Of a stretch of DNA of 64,000 bases, positions 43,555 through 51,850 are shown piece by piece. Where the stretch lies: contig CAJTIU010000025.1 of NCBI GenBank assembly GCA_910576335.1, forward strand, positions 19,124 through 83,123, written 5' to 3'. Numbering within the stretch: the first letter of the stretch is position 1; each line of letters opens with the position of its first letter. Source of the DNA: Lachnospiraceae bacterium (GTDB lineage: Bacteria; Bacillota; Clostridia; Lachnospirales; Lachnospiraceae). The notes under the pieces were generated by a model. That model ran no database searches and was not told where the DNA came from. It saw only the letters and a program-made list of their open reading frames with translations. Made by a program: the position numbers and the translations under genes.

Positions 43555-44094
43555 ATGTTAGTGTTGTACTTAAGCCTCCTGGACGGGGAGGACGAAGGAA
43601 AATTTGAGAGACTTTATTATAAATACCGGGGACTGATGTTCACCTGTGCTAAGGAAATACTGAAAGATGATGTGCTTGCAGAGGACGCAGTCCATGAGGC
43701 CTTCCTGAGGCTCACAAAACATATGAAAGGAATAGATGAGGTTAAATGTAACAAAACACTCCGTTTTGTCGTTATAGTAGTTGAGAGCGCGGCGAAGGAT
43801 ATTTACCGGAAGGAAAAAAGGTTCCGCCATATCCCCTGGGAAGATGTGGAAGCGCAGTATAACTTCCCGGTGCAGGAGATCACGGAATCACTGACGGATG
43901 TGGAGAAGGCAATCTTAAAGCTTCCCCTTACCTATCGTCAGATTTTTCAGATGAAATTTGCATGGGGCTATCCGAATAAGGAAATTGCAGAGGTTCTGAA
44001 TATCCGGGAGGGCACGCTCAGACAGAGAATATCCAGGGGGAAGGAGATTTTGCGAAACCTGCTTGAAGAAATGGAGGTGTATGTTGATGAGTGA
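43555..44094 (+). CDS. ECF-like sigma-70 factor (intact copy 2)
   Basis: 179 residues. Region 2 reads F-E-R-L-Y-Y-K-Y-R-G-L-M-F-T-C-A-K-E-I-L with D-A-V-H-E-A-F-L-R-L. Region 4 reads Y-R-Q-I-F-Q-M-K-F-A-W-G-Y-P-N-K-E-I-A-E-V-L. ATG 43555 fits the AAAGGA site better than GTG 43546 and matches family starts. The stop overlaps the anti-sigma start by 8 bp. It probably directs transcription from the TGTAAC-N17-CGTTAT promoters nearby. The inducing signal is unknown. Confidence 0.9.
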   Translation: MLVLYLSLLDGEDEGKFERLYYKYRGLMFTCAKEILKDDVLAEDAVHEAFLRLTKHMKGIDEVKCNKTLRFVVIVVESAAKDIYRKEKRFRHIPWEDVEAQYNFPVQEITESLTDVEKAILKLPLTYRQIFQMKFAWGYPNKEIAEVLNIREGTLRQRISRGKEILRNLLEEMEVYVDE

Positions 44095-44776
44095 GTTCCG
44101 GGTAGATGATGATTTCTTATACAAATATATGCCTGCTTTGGAGGAAAAGGTTCTTCAGGCATACCGGGAAGAGAAGGAGCAGCCGCACGAATTTTCCAGT
44201 GGGTTTGAACGGAAAATGAGACAGCTCATAAAGCGTATGTTACAGAAGGAGAGATACGGCTTTCCTGTAACAACCGTGCGGAGGGCTGCGGCGGTGATTG
44301 TGGTCGCAGCAGGTGTGATGGCGGCTTCCCTGAGCGTGGAAGCTGTCAGAGATAAGCTGTATGAATTTGTCCAGACAATATATGAAACGTATATAGAGAC
44401 GAGATATTCTGTGACAGAAGGAACAACAGGGGAATTTAGGCCGCTTTATCCGACGTATATTCCGGAGGGATATGTATCTGCGATTGAGGACAGAGATGAA
44501 AATTTTCTTGTACTGAGTTATGAGAAGGAAGATGAGAATGGGCTGCAGGGGATTGTAATTGTGGAAAATTATGTGACAGACGGATTATTAGTATCTGATG
44601 ATAATGAATATGTATCAGAGAGTCCTGTAGAAATTCTGGGCTGTGAAGGAAGGATGAGCAGAAAAGAAGATGGGAGTATTGATGTGCGTTGGGAGTCAAA
44701 GGATTGTCTTTTTATGGTTGCAACCGACACACTGACTGAGGAAGAGGTGCTGAAAGTATGTAACGCCCTCAAATAG
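44087..44776 (+). CDS. membrane anti-sigma factor with DUF4367-like extracellular domain
   Basis: 229 residues: an 80-residue cytosolic part, likely sigma-binding (L-E-E-K-V-L-Q-A-Y-R-E-E-K-E), one membrane span (A-A-V-I-V-V-A-A-G-V-M-A-A-S-L), and an extracellular domain with Y-I-P-E-G-Y and a C-terminal strand-rich end typical of DUF4367. GGAGG inside the sigma gene end drives coupled translation. The pair is a classical sigma/anti-sigma module. Confidence 0.85.
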   Translation: MSEFRVDDDFLYKYMPALEEKVLQAYREEKEQPHEFSSGFERKMRQLIKRMLQKERYGFPVTTVRRAAAVIVVAAGVMAASLSVEAVRDKLYEFVQTIYETYIETRYSVTEGTTGEFRPLYPTYIPEGYVSAIEDRDENFLVLSYEKEDENGLQGIVIVENYVTDGLLVSDDNEYVSESPVEILGCEGRMSRKEDGSIDVRWESKDCLFMVATDTLTEEEVLKVCNALK

Positions 44777-44858
44777 CTGATAAATGGACAGAGTGCTTAT
44801 GGAGAAGAGACACCATAAGTACTCTTTTTTTATTTTTTTGGAAAAATTTCTCTAAAGA

Positions 44859-44887
44859 TGTAACAAATGGGAAAATCCTTTCGTTAT
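44859..44887 (+). promoter_or_regulatory. ECF-type promoter 2 (before the small secreted protein)
   Basis: TGTAAC (44859-44864), 17 bp, CGTTAT (44882-44887), about 80 bp downstream of the anti-sigma gene. The spacer differs from promoter 1 at a single base. Copy 1 (37600-37630) has a degenerate version only. Confidence 0.75.
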
Positions 44888-44922
44888 AGTGTATGAAGTA
44901 TCAAATGTAGGAAGTAATAACA

Positions 44923-45354
44923 ATGAAGTATCAAAGAAGGAGAAAAAGAAAATTAAAGGAGATAATGGCAGTCTGTCTGTGTTTGCTATTGGTTTTAGCA
45001 ATGGATATCACTGGATATGCTGCGGAAGAGAATAGTTCTATTATGTCTGTTGATTCAAGAACGAGCGTGGGACTGAATATCTCTTCGGGTGTGGCAAAGG
45101 CGCAGTGTCTTGTAACCGGAAAGGCAGGAAAAGTGACAAAGATTAGCATCACAATGTATCTTCAGAAATATAAATCTGGAGGATATTCTACGGTGAAGAC
45201 CTGGAGCGGAAGTAAAAGCAGTTATATTTATAAATTGCAGGGTTCAAAAAATGTAGCTAAGGGGACTTACCGCATCAAAGCAAAGATTACCTGTTATAAG
45301 GGGAAAACATCTGAAACGAGTTATAAATATAGTGCGGTAAAGCAATGCTTATGA
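44923..45354 (+). CDS. small secreted protein, likely target of the sigma factor
   Basis: 143 residues: basic N-terminus and signal peptide (V-C-L-C-L-L-L-V-L-A-M-D-I-T-G-Y-A-A), then S-V-D-S-R-T-S-V-G-L-N-I-S-S-G-V-A-K-A and a beta-sandwich-like domain (V-T-K-I-S-I-T-M-Y-L-Q, G-T-Y-R-I-K-A-K-I). It follows the ECF-type promoter. The truncated copy at 37631 shows that the three-gene module was duplicated as a unit. Function unknown. Confidence 0.8.
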   Translation: MKYQRRRKRKLKEIMAVCLCLLLVLAMDITGYAAEENSSIMSVDSRTSVGLNISSGVAKAQCLVTGKAGKVTKISITMYLQKYKSGGYSTVKTWSGSKSSYIYKLQGSKNVAKGTYRIKAKITCYKGKTSETSYKYSAVKQCL

Positions 45355-45528
45355 TAAAAAGGATGTTTTTAAAATCTGCCGGGAAAGGCAACGTTATCGG
45401 TAAAGGTGGTGGTTTTATGATTGTAATGTGTTAAGTAGTTGATAAATAGCTGTATCACAGATTACCAGTTACATATATTTGGCTTATTGGGCAAAGCATT
45501 TATAAAATCAAGAAAGGAAGATACAAAT

Positions 45529-46404
45529 ATGAAAAGGTTTACAAGAATCTTATTATTAATTATAATAGGTGTTAAATTTATGGCACCTATATCAGTGTCA
45601 GCAGCAACGGAGCATGAACTGTCATCGGACAATATTATAGTAAAGAAGGCATTTGAGAACAAAGGATATCAGGTGATTTCTTCAGATGAAGTGGATGTGA
45701 CACCAAGGTTGGCTTCTGAACTAACGTTGAGTGATCAGGAATTAGAACAATCTTGGGAAAAGTATATTAACATATCTGCACGAAGAAACGCAAATATGGT
45801 GTCTATGCAAGTTGTAGACGGATATGTACAATATGCAGTAGATAAAGGGATGATTCCAAATACACCACAGGCAAGAGCCTCTTTGGGAAAAGCTGCAATC
45901 CGAACATTCTTCAAGACATTAGCAAATGCAGGAAAAGTTGCAGGATTTAAAACAGCAGGGAATCTGTTGCTACATTCATTACAAAACAAACCTTCAAATT
46001 TGTTCTATAGCACTAATAGTACACAGGCGAAACAAATTAAAAAATCATCGGAATGCAAAAAAATTGTTTCGACATTTAAAAAATATGTTTCAGGTAAAAG
46101 GCTGTCTCAGAGGTTTGTTAGTGGTAGTACAACTCTTTGTAGTACATTAGATTTGAAGTTGGCATATAATCGGGTAAAATATACTGTTTCAGGTTCGAAA
46201 AATAAAAAGACAGGGGTTTGGACGTTGAATATTGTTTTCAGCGACAGATATGATTTTGAGATGCAGTCCTGGAAGAACGCAATGTCCGGTAATCCGGCAA
46301 TTACAGGTGTTAATAATATGGCAGCGTTAGCCCAAAAGGCCAAGGCTATTGTTCCGTATGATGTCAAAGTAACAGTGAAAACGACATTCAAAGAATCCAA
46401 ATAA
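45529..46404 (+). CDS. secreted protein of unknown function, possible toxin-like domain
   Basis: 291 residues with a signal peptide (I-L-L-L-I-I-I-G-V-K-F-M-A-P-I-S-V-S-A-A). A helical middle is followed by a C-terminal domain ending W-T-L-N-I-V-F-S-D-R-Y-D-F-E-M-Q-S-W and Y-D-V-K-V-T-V-K-T-T-F. The tail has the look of polymorphic-toxin C-terminal modules, but I cannot name a family. AGAAAGGAAG precedes ATG 45529. Confidence 0.65.
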   Translation: MKRFTRILLLIIIGVKFMAPISVSAATEHELSSDNIIVKKAFENKGYQVISSDEVDVTPRLASELTLSDQELEQSWEKYINISARRNANMVSMQVVDGYVQYAVDKGMIPNTPQARASLGKAAIRTFFKTLANAGKVAGFKTAGNLLLHSLQNKPSNLFYSTNSTQAKQIKKSSECKKIVSTFKKYVSGKRLSQRFVSGSTTLCSTLDLKLAYNRVKYTVSGSKNKKTGVWTLNIVFSDRYDFEMQSWKNAMSGNPAITGVNNMAALAQKAKAIVPYDVKVTVKTTFKESK

Positions 46405-46698
46405 GAAGTTGGAGTTATTACGGAAAGTAGATAGGTGAATCGACAGATGGGTGCTGAATAGAGAAATGGCATTTATAGAAACAATGGGAGACGCTGTTTT
46501 CTATGCATTTAAACGTTGTCGTACAAACGGGCAGATTTTTTAAATAGGAAATAGACAATTTCCTATTTAAAATATAGAAAACATGTTAGAAATCCGCTGG
46601 AAAGTAGAGACGAAAAAATGGAGTGTATTGGAGAGGTAATGTTTTCAAGGACTGTGAGTTTCCGAGAGTATTTGGTAAGAGAAAAGAGGTGAAAGAAA
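46405..46698. other. intergenic with a hairpin
   Basis: AAATAGGAAA (46541-46550) and TTTCCTATTT (46556-46565) form a stem preceded by TTTTTT, a likely terminator on the minus strand or weak on the plus strand. No gene seen. Confidence 0.5.
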
Positions 46699-46923
46699 TT
46701 GGATTTTTGGACAGGAGTGCTAATATTAATTTCAGGATATACAATTATTGGTACAATTATAGGATGTATATTAATAGTTATTTATCTGTATTTAAAATAT
46801 GTCCGTAAAAAGAAAGCAAAAAAGCTTTTTGTCATAGGAATGATACTAATAGGAATAACTCTTTTAATATTTGCATTTTTCTTTTATTTTGGCTTTATAC
46901 AAGGAGGACTTGCACCGAATTGA
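46699..46923 (+). CDS. small two-span membrane protein
   Basis: 74 residues, TTG start at 46699 behind AGAGGTG. Two hydrophobic helices (about 5-31 and 44-68) are separated by a basic loop Y-V-R-K-K-K-A-K-K. Such small membrane proteins often act as immunity proteins in toxin loci; here only the context suggests it. Confidence 0.5.
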   Translation: MDFWTGVLILISGYTIIGTIIGCILIVIYLYLKYVRKKKAKKLFVIGMILIGITLLIFAFFFYFGFIQGGLAPN

Positions 46924-47242
46924 GAATCTGAATAGTACGAGCGTCAATAATTAAAGATAGAGTTTAATGGAACAGTACAAATTCCTCAACAGAGTTGAGA
47001 AAACTAACTTATGCTATAGGCGGTGAGAAGAGTACCTAAATAGAAAACTTCGATGTGGAATGAATGTGGGGTTGGTAAACCACATCAAATATAACGGTGC
47101 ACAATTTTTCTTCGAGAGTGCGCTCAAAAATCAAGCGCATAGCGAGCTGTGTGACTGAATTTTGAGCGGTGCTCTCGGAGAAAAACACAAGTAATATCAC
47201 AGGCCATTTCTGAACAATTCCTAAGCGCATCAATGCGGGGTT
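46924..47242. other. intergenic with long hairpin
   Basis: 47105-47185 forms a long imperfect stem: TTTTTCTTCGAGAGTGCGCT (left) with AGCGGTGCTCTCGGAGAAAAA-like right arm, plus CAAAAAT/ATTTTG inside. No gene seen. It resembles the other large hairpin elements of this window. Confidence 0.6.
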
Positions 47243-48063
47243 ATGAAGGGAAGCGGCGAGGCGCGGACAATACGGGAGTATAAGTACGACTCTCATGGGA
47301 AGATAGCAGAAGTAAAGGAATACCCAGGATTTGAGAAGGGGAAATCTGTCTGTATAAAAAAGGCATACACGTACGATAATCTTGACCGGGTTATCTCCGT
47401 GATTTATAAGTGCGGCAATGAAATACCGGAATCCTATCAGTATGATAAAAACAATTACATTACCCGGAAGACCGAGGATTTGAATACGTCTCAAAAGGAT
47501 GACGATAAGGTAAATAAAATGGAAATCAGATTAAGGAAACAGATACGGGAAACCAGAGGACAGTTGTCAATGAATATGATGCAGATAACCGCTTAAGTAA
47601 AGTGACGCTCGTGTCAGTGGATAAGAGTAAGGGGCAGAATGAACAGGTTATTCAGGAGAATCTGTATAATGGCAATGGGCAGAGAGTCCGTAAGTGTGAG
47701 GGAGAAAAGAAGACCAATTATTTCTATCAGGACGGAATCGTATCCTATACAACAGAAGATGACAGTAATCAGAAGGCAGTTCAGAATATGATCGGGCTGG
47801 ATGAGAATGTGATCAGCGCGGAACAGACAGTAAAAGGCGCAAGAGAAACAGGAGATGACAGTTACAGATATTTCCTGTATAATAAGGATATACAGGGAAG
47901 CACGATAAGTATTCTGAATGAAAGTGAAGACGGGGAATTAAGCTACGAGTATGGCGATTTTGGAGAAACAACGGTAAAAGGGAATAGCAGCCTGAAAAAT
48001 GAAATCTGTTATACTGGCGGGATTTATGATGCTGCGACGGAATTGTATTATCTGAAATTGTAG
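47243..48063 (+). pseudogene. Rhs/YD-repeat core protein, fragment
   Basis: The first frame (to 47596) has Y-K-Y-D-S-H-G-K-I-A and Y-T-Y-D-N-L-D-R-V-I-S-V. After a frameshift near 47580 it continues Y-D-A-D-N-R-L-S-K-V-T, Y-N-G-N-G-Q-R-V-R-K, then S-Y-E-Y-G-D-F-G-E-T and Y-D-A-A-T-E-L-Y-Y-L, ending at TAG just where the conserved R-A-R-Y-Y core motif should be. N-terminal shell and C-terminal cleavage motif are lost. Rhs proteins deliver C-terminal toxins; this one is dead. Confidence 0.88.
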
Positions 48064-48111
48064 CAGTCCATAATCTGATGGTTACTTGTGGAAAAAGTAA
48101 ATTATTCTTGT

Positions 48112-48451
48112 TTCTTGTTGCAGAATTTGACTACAACATGGTAACCTCAGGAAAGGATGGAATTTACATTGGTACACTTAGAGATTGCCTGTTAGGAAAT
48201 GCAGTAGATGTGAGATGGAAGTATACTAAAAAACATTTGAAGAAGGCTTGAAAAAAAGCAGGGGCGGCATCATTAGGATTACTTATAATGAAAGCGGTAA
48301 TTCACATATTGTTATGGTCAAAAAGGTTAAAAAAAAGTATCGTTGCTATAATTTGAAAAAAAACCAGGATTCATATATGGAGAAGTCTTCTATAAGTTCT
48401 TTATTAAAATCCGTAAATGCAGCATATGGGGGAGGTCTTGTAGTAAAATGA
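48112..48451 (+). pseudogene. possible papain-like toxin tip, frameshifted remnant
   Basis: Frame 1 gives F-D-Y-N-M-V-T-S-G-K-D-G-I-Y-I-G-T-L-R-D-C-L and stops at 48249-48251. In another frame it continues F-E-E-G-L-K-K-S-R-G-G-I-I-R-I, then N-S-H-I-V-M-V-K-K-V and Y-R-C-Y-N-L, to the TGA at 48449-48451. The buried-strand / His / Y-x-x-Y-N pattern recalls C39 or papain-fold peptidase toxins. Placement straight after the Rhs core fits a toxin tip. Low certainty. Confidence 0.4.
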
Positions 48452-48470
48452 AAGGGGCTGTAAAAAAATC

Positions 48471-49673
48471 ATGCTGACGACGGTAATAATCGTTTTATCA
48501 GCCATGCTCCTTAAGATTAAGTTACAGGAGAAGACGGAAATTGGAACGATAACGTTTATAAGGGAACAATCTACACCACACACGGTATATTATAATGGTA
48601 TCTATCTTTTCTATGATAAGAGTAAGGGCGGTATATGTGGTGAGAAAAACGGGCAGGTGGAGTTTCTCTTTCATACAAAAGAGCCCCAGGCGATCTCCGC
48701 GAACGAAAACTATATTTATATTGTATGTGATGGGGGTATGCAGCAGTATAAAAGGGATGGGAGCATGGTAGCACAAAATGAGGGTATTGTTGAGGGTATT
48801 ACTTATGATGATATCTATGCATCTGAACAATATGTATATTGTCTTGGGGATATGGGGGTTGTAATATTGTCTTCGGATAATATTACCAGGCCTATAGAAC
48901 GGGAGATTAGGGCAGAAGATATAAAAAAGATAGAGTATGCAGACATGGACGCTCAAGAATGGGATTTGGATAGCTACGGAAATATTGATATGGGGACAGA
49001 ATGGATTGTATGGTCCTGGTCTCCACCAAATGGGTTTCAACCGGAGATTGAGTATCATGATGCGGGAGTATGGATTGGGGATCACTGTACAGTGATATCA
49101 AAGAAGACGGGAAATCCGTTAATCCGAAGCGAGCGTAACCCTTTGAATTTCAAGGACAGCCTAGTAATAGAAGGAGATAAAACATGGGAAGTACTTGATC
49201 GGATATTAAAAAGAGAAGAAAATAAGATGGAAGTGCTAGTGGATTTGGAAGAGGATGTGATTGCATTACCAACAGGTAATGGCACGGTTTATATTGATGA
49301 TTCTATACTTTGCGTAGCAGGAAGCCTGTTTGACACATTTCCGATGCCTTTCTCATCACATTCAGTATATGCAAATGGTCCCATGAATGAGCAGAAAAGG
49401 GAGATTTTGAGATATGTTGACTTGAATCATCAGGAAAATGCTAAGAGCTATCGTTTCCCCAAAGGAAATAAAGTTGTATATACTGATAAGGAAGAATTCA
49501 TTCTTTATCATAAAGAAGCGTTAGAATTTTACAATGCGGATGACGGCTCTTTAAAGAAGAGAGTGAAGATGAAGGGAGTAAGAAGAAATGAAAAGTACAC
49601 GGTAGAGCTTTGCCACGATAAACTGTTTTTCTATCAAAAGGGAGAGATCGCAGAAACTGTTAATATAAAATAA
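48471..49673 (+). CDS. membrane-anchored propeller-like protein, N-terminal frameshift suspected
   Basis: 400 residues: membrane helix (V-I-I-V-L-S-A-M-L-L) then beta-rich repeats (S-A-N-E-N-Y-I-Y-I-V-C, S-E-Q-Y-V-Y-C-L-G). Similar in design to 40282-41430. ATG 48471 has no ribosome site; ATG 48448, with GGGGGAGG upstream, runs M-K-G-A-V-K-K then leaves frame in a run of seven A. One extra A would fuse it to this frame. Either phase variation, transcript slippage or a simple mutation. Confidence 0.65.
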   Translation: MLTTVIIVLSAMLLKIKLQEKTEIGTITFIREQSTPHTVYYNGIYLFYDKSKGGICGEKNGQVEFLFHTKEPQAISANENYIYIVCDGGMQQYKRDGSMVAQNEGIVEGITYDDIYASEQYVYCLGDMGVVILSSDNITRPIEREIRAEDIKKIEYADMDAQEWDLDSYGNIDMGTEWIVWSWSPPNGFQPEIEYHDAGVWIGDHCTVISKKTGNPLIRSERNPLNFKDSLVIEGDKTWEVLDRILKREENKMEVLVDLEEDVIALPTGNGTVYIDDSILCVAGSLFDTFPMPFSSHSVYANGPMNEQKREILRYVDLNHQENAKSYRFPKGNKVVYTDKEEFILYHKEALEFYNADDGSLKKRVKMKGVRRNEKYTVELCHDKLFFYQKGEIAETVNIK

Positions 49674-49847
49674 AGACCAGTTTTATTGTAGTAAAGACGG
49701 TCTGTGTTATAAAAAGACATCTTCCTTCTCCTGACCGTAATCCTGTTTATTGGCTGAGACAGAGTGTATATATACAGCCTGTCTCAAAAGAGAACTATAA
49801 AAGGAATTGATTAATGAACTGCTTTTGGGATAGCAGGCATGCAGGCG
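49674..49847. other. intergenic, no gene
   Basis: Only a short inverted pair, GAGACAG (49758-49764) and CTGTCTC (49781-49787), around GTATATATAC. It may be a terminator after the propeller-like gene. Confidence 0.4.
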
Positions 49848-50307
49848 GTATGGGACAGGAGGGTTACTTATAGTTTTCCTTTCTATTTATGATGGGGATG
49901 GTAATGGAATCATTCAACTGGGAGGAGATGAAGAAAATCTGATTGATACATATATTACATTTTCGGGAAATTGCCGAAACAATCGTGTACAGATTATTTA
50001 TAGGAAGAATTTTATAGATGAAATGCCGTTTAATATTGGCGAAGTAGATAAGGTTAGTCTGGATATTAAGGTCGAGTACATAAAAAATGCCTTATATAAA
50101 GATACAGTCAGATTTTATATGGCAGGCTCTCTTTTATATGTTCTTCCGGGAAGCCTGGTGTTTATGATATTTCAGATTGTATGCTGGAATAAAGGATGGA
50201 AGGTGTTGACGTTTCTGGCAGCAGTAATTTTGATTTATTGTCTATATGAGTATGCAATAAAAGTGAGGGAGGAATACAATAAGTGGCGGAATCTTTTGAA
50301 GGATTGA
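49848..50307 (+). pseudogene. two-span membrane protein, 5'-truncated (immunity-like)
   Basis: The open frame begins without a start and reads L-L-I-V-F-L-S-I-Y-D-G-D-G-N-G, then N-R-V-Q-I-I-Y-R-K-N-F-I-D-E-M-P-F-N-I-G, then two membrane helices (L-L-Y-V-L-P-G-S-L-V-F-M-I-F-Q-I and V-L-T-F-L-A-A-V-I-L-I-Y). An internal ATG at 50023 could give a 94-residue product. DNA 50016-50253 is repeated inverted at 51413-51650. The end overlaps the next gene. Confidence 0.55.
50016..50253 (+). repeat. left arm of a 238 bp inverted duplication
   Basis: Nearly identical (a handful of differences) to the reverse complement of 51413-51650. It covers the membrane part of the gene; sequences outside differ completely. 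Confidence 0.92.
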
Positions 50308-50792
50308 TTGCCATAGCAACAGTGAGTGGGATGAAGCATTTTAAGTTTTTAATGATGTTTTACAGAGGATTTCAGTGTACATATTTTTTGCATTTATTGA
50401 TTGTGGCAGTTCTGTTTGTTGATGGATTTATCCAAGGATGGATGGGATTAGGCGAGGTTGCATCATTAAGTATGTTTGAATTATCTATGGCGGTAATCTA
50501 CATAGTAGTGAGTACCTATAATGGAAAACAGATTATGTATGTGGAGATTGAGAACAACACAGCTATCATTTTGGATTTACGAAAAAGGCGGCATGTACTG
50601 CCATTCAAAGATATTGAATGTATTGCTTATTCTGGCGGGAAATGTATGATTAAAATGAAAAATCGTAAAAGCCTATGGGCATATCGAAATATTTTGAGAC
50701 CCTATGTCAAGAAAGACGGAGAGGAACACAGGTCTATTCTTCCAACAGATTTTGTGGGAGTCAGAATAGAGTGCGATTATTCCGCTTTTTAA
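50283..50792 (+). CDS. membrane protein with PH/YcxB-like tail
   Basis: 169 residues, GTG start at 50283 behind GGGAGG, overlapping the previous frame by 25 bp. Two hydrophobic helices (about 35-55 and 65-85) are followed by a C-terminal beta domain (V-E-I-E-N-N-T-A-I-I-L-D-L, V-L-P-F-K-D-I-E-C-I-A) of the YcxB-like bacterial-PH type. Function unknown; possible immunity protein by context. Confidence 0.6.
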   Translation: MAESFEGLIAIATVSGMKHFKFLMMFYRGFQCTYFLHLLIVAVLFVDGFIQGWMGLGEVASLSMFELSMAVIYIVVSTYNGKQIMYVEIENNTAIILDLRKRRHVLPFKDIECIAYSGGKCMIKMKNRKSLWAYRNILRPYVKKDGEEHRSILPTDFVGVRIECDYSAF

Positions 50793-50969
50793 ATACTTTG
50801 TGAGAGACAGAGGGATTTCGTAATCCTTCTAATTAGGAGTCTGACCGCATCAAAGAATCCTTAACCATATAACCGTCAACAGAATCATTCTTTATGGATT
50901 TTGCTTATGCATATGTGAACGGAGAATGACATCAATTTGTATATTTAATGTAGAATGGGGATCAGATAA

Positions 50970-51173
50970 ATGAAAAAAATCCTGGAAAATGATAGCTTTT
51001 ATGGCAGCTATAGCTATGTGATTGGCAAAGATGGAATAATTATATCGAAAAGTGGAAACGAGAGTGGAAAACATATTGTTTATTATGATTTCGAGGGAAG
51101 GATAAAAAGCAAGAAACTAGTGAAATTTCCGCAGTGGGAAACAAATGAGTATGCAAGGAATTTTGCATACTGA
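50970..51173 (+). pseudogene. C-terminal fragment of a propeller-like paralogue
   Basis: 67 codons matching the end of 40282-41430: S-Y-S-Y-V-I-G-K, Y-Y-D-F-E-G-R-I-K, F-P-Q-W-E-T-N-E-Y-A-R-N-F-A. The upstream part is missing; 50793-50969 holds no supported gene. An out-of-place ATG gives a short frame but no signal or membrane helix. Confidence 0.75.
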
Positions 51174-51252
51174 GATCCAGCGGAAATTGGATGTGCAAAA
51201 TACTATGAGCTTGCTTAGTATAAATATATTGAGAGGGCTAATAAGCTATTAA

Positions 51253-51667
51253 ATAGAAAGGAAAACAAGCAATAATCCCAACACAGTCGAAATGATTCCC
51301 CAGAAAACTTTAAATTTATAGTACTCCGCTTCTTTATAAAAAGTAACTTTAATATGAGAGTATTCTTCTGAGAACTTAATGTACTTTTTCTGCATTGCCG
51401 GGAGCGTGGTCTATACTCATATAGACAATAAATCAAAATTACTGCTGCCAGAAACGTCAACACCTTCCATCCTTTATTCCAGCATACAATCTGAAATATC
51501 ATAAACACCAGGCTTCCCGGAAGAACATATAAAAGATATCCTGCTATATAAAATCTGACTGTATCTTTATATAAGGCATTTTTTATGTACTCGACCTTAA
51601 TATCCGGACTATCCTTATCTACCTCGCCAATATTAAACGGCATTTCATCTAGCGTTATATCCGTCAA
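51253..51667 (-). pseudogene. inverted copy of the two-span membrane protein, frameshifted
   Basis: On the minus strand M-P-F-N-I-G-E-V-D-K-D through C-L-Y-E-Y matches 50023-50253. Just after, the correct frame shifts: a coherent tail (K-Y-I-K-F-S-E-E-Y-S-H-I-K-V then F-W-G-I-I-S-T-V-L-G-L-L-L-V-F-L-S-I, stop near 51253) is in another frame. The tail's L-L-V-F-L-S-I also resembles the first residues of the 49848 frame, hinting at tandem paralogues. Confidence 0.65.
51413..51650 (-). repeat. right arm of the 238 bp inverted duplication
   Basis: Reverse complement of 50016-50253 with few differences. The arms are about 1.16 kb apart. Confidence 0.92.
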
Positions 51668-51812
51668 TCACTTTTCAGAAGGAGACGTAACAGTTCCTTT
51701 CGGTGGCTTTAAACAGTCCGGATTCATGGGAAGGGACAAGTCCATATGGGCGAATATGCAGTATACAGAGATGAAGTCGGTCAATATCAAGTTGGGGACA
51801 GGTCATTTTTAA
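51665..51812 (+). pseudogene. aldehyde dehydrogenase, C-terminal remnant
   Basis: The frame reads F-S-E-G-D-V-T-V-P-F-G-G-F-K-Q-S-G-F-M-G-R-D-K-S, then Y-T-E-M-K-S-V-N-I-K-L. This is the conserved C-terminal end of NAD(P)-dependent aldehyde dehydrogenases (P-F-G-G-x-K-x-S-G). It ends L-G-T-G-H-F-stop, encoded by a half copy of the dispersed palindrome. The rest of the gene is absent. Confidence 0.85.
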
Positions 51813-51850
51813 TTGGGGACGGGGCATTTTTAAAAATGCCCCGTCCCCAA
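51792..51850. repeat. palindrome family, one-and-a-half copies (copy 8)
   Basis: A half copy, TTGGGGACAGGTCATTTTTA (51792-51811), is followed directly by a full palindrome (51813-51850, arm TTGGGGACGGGGCATTTTT). The half copy ends the aldehyde dehydrogenase remnant; the full copy ends the acetyltransferase on the other strand. The same layout recurs inverted at 58712-58772. Confidence 0.92.
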
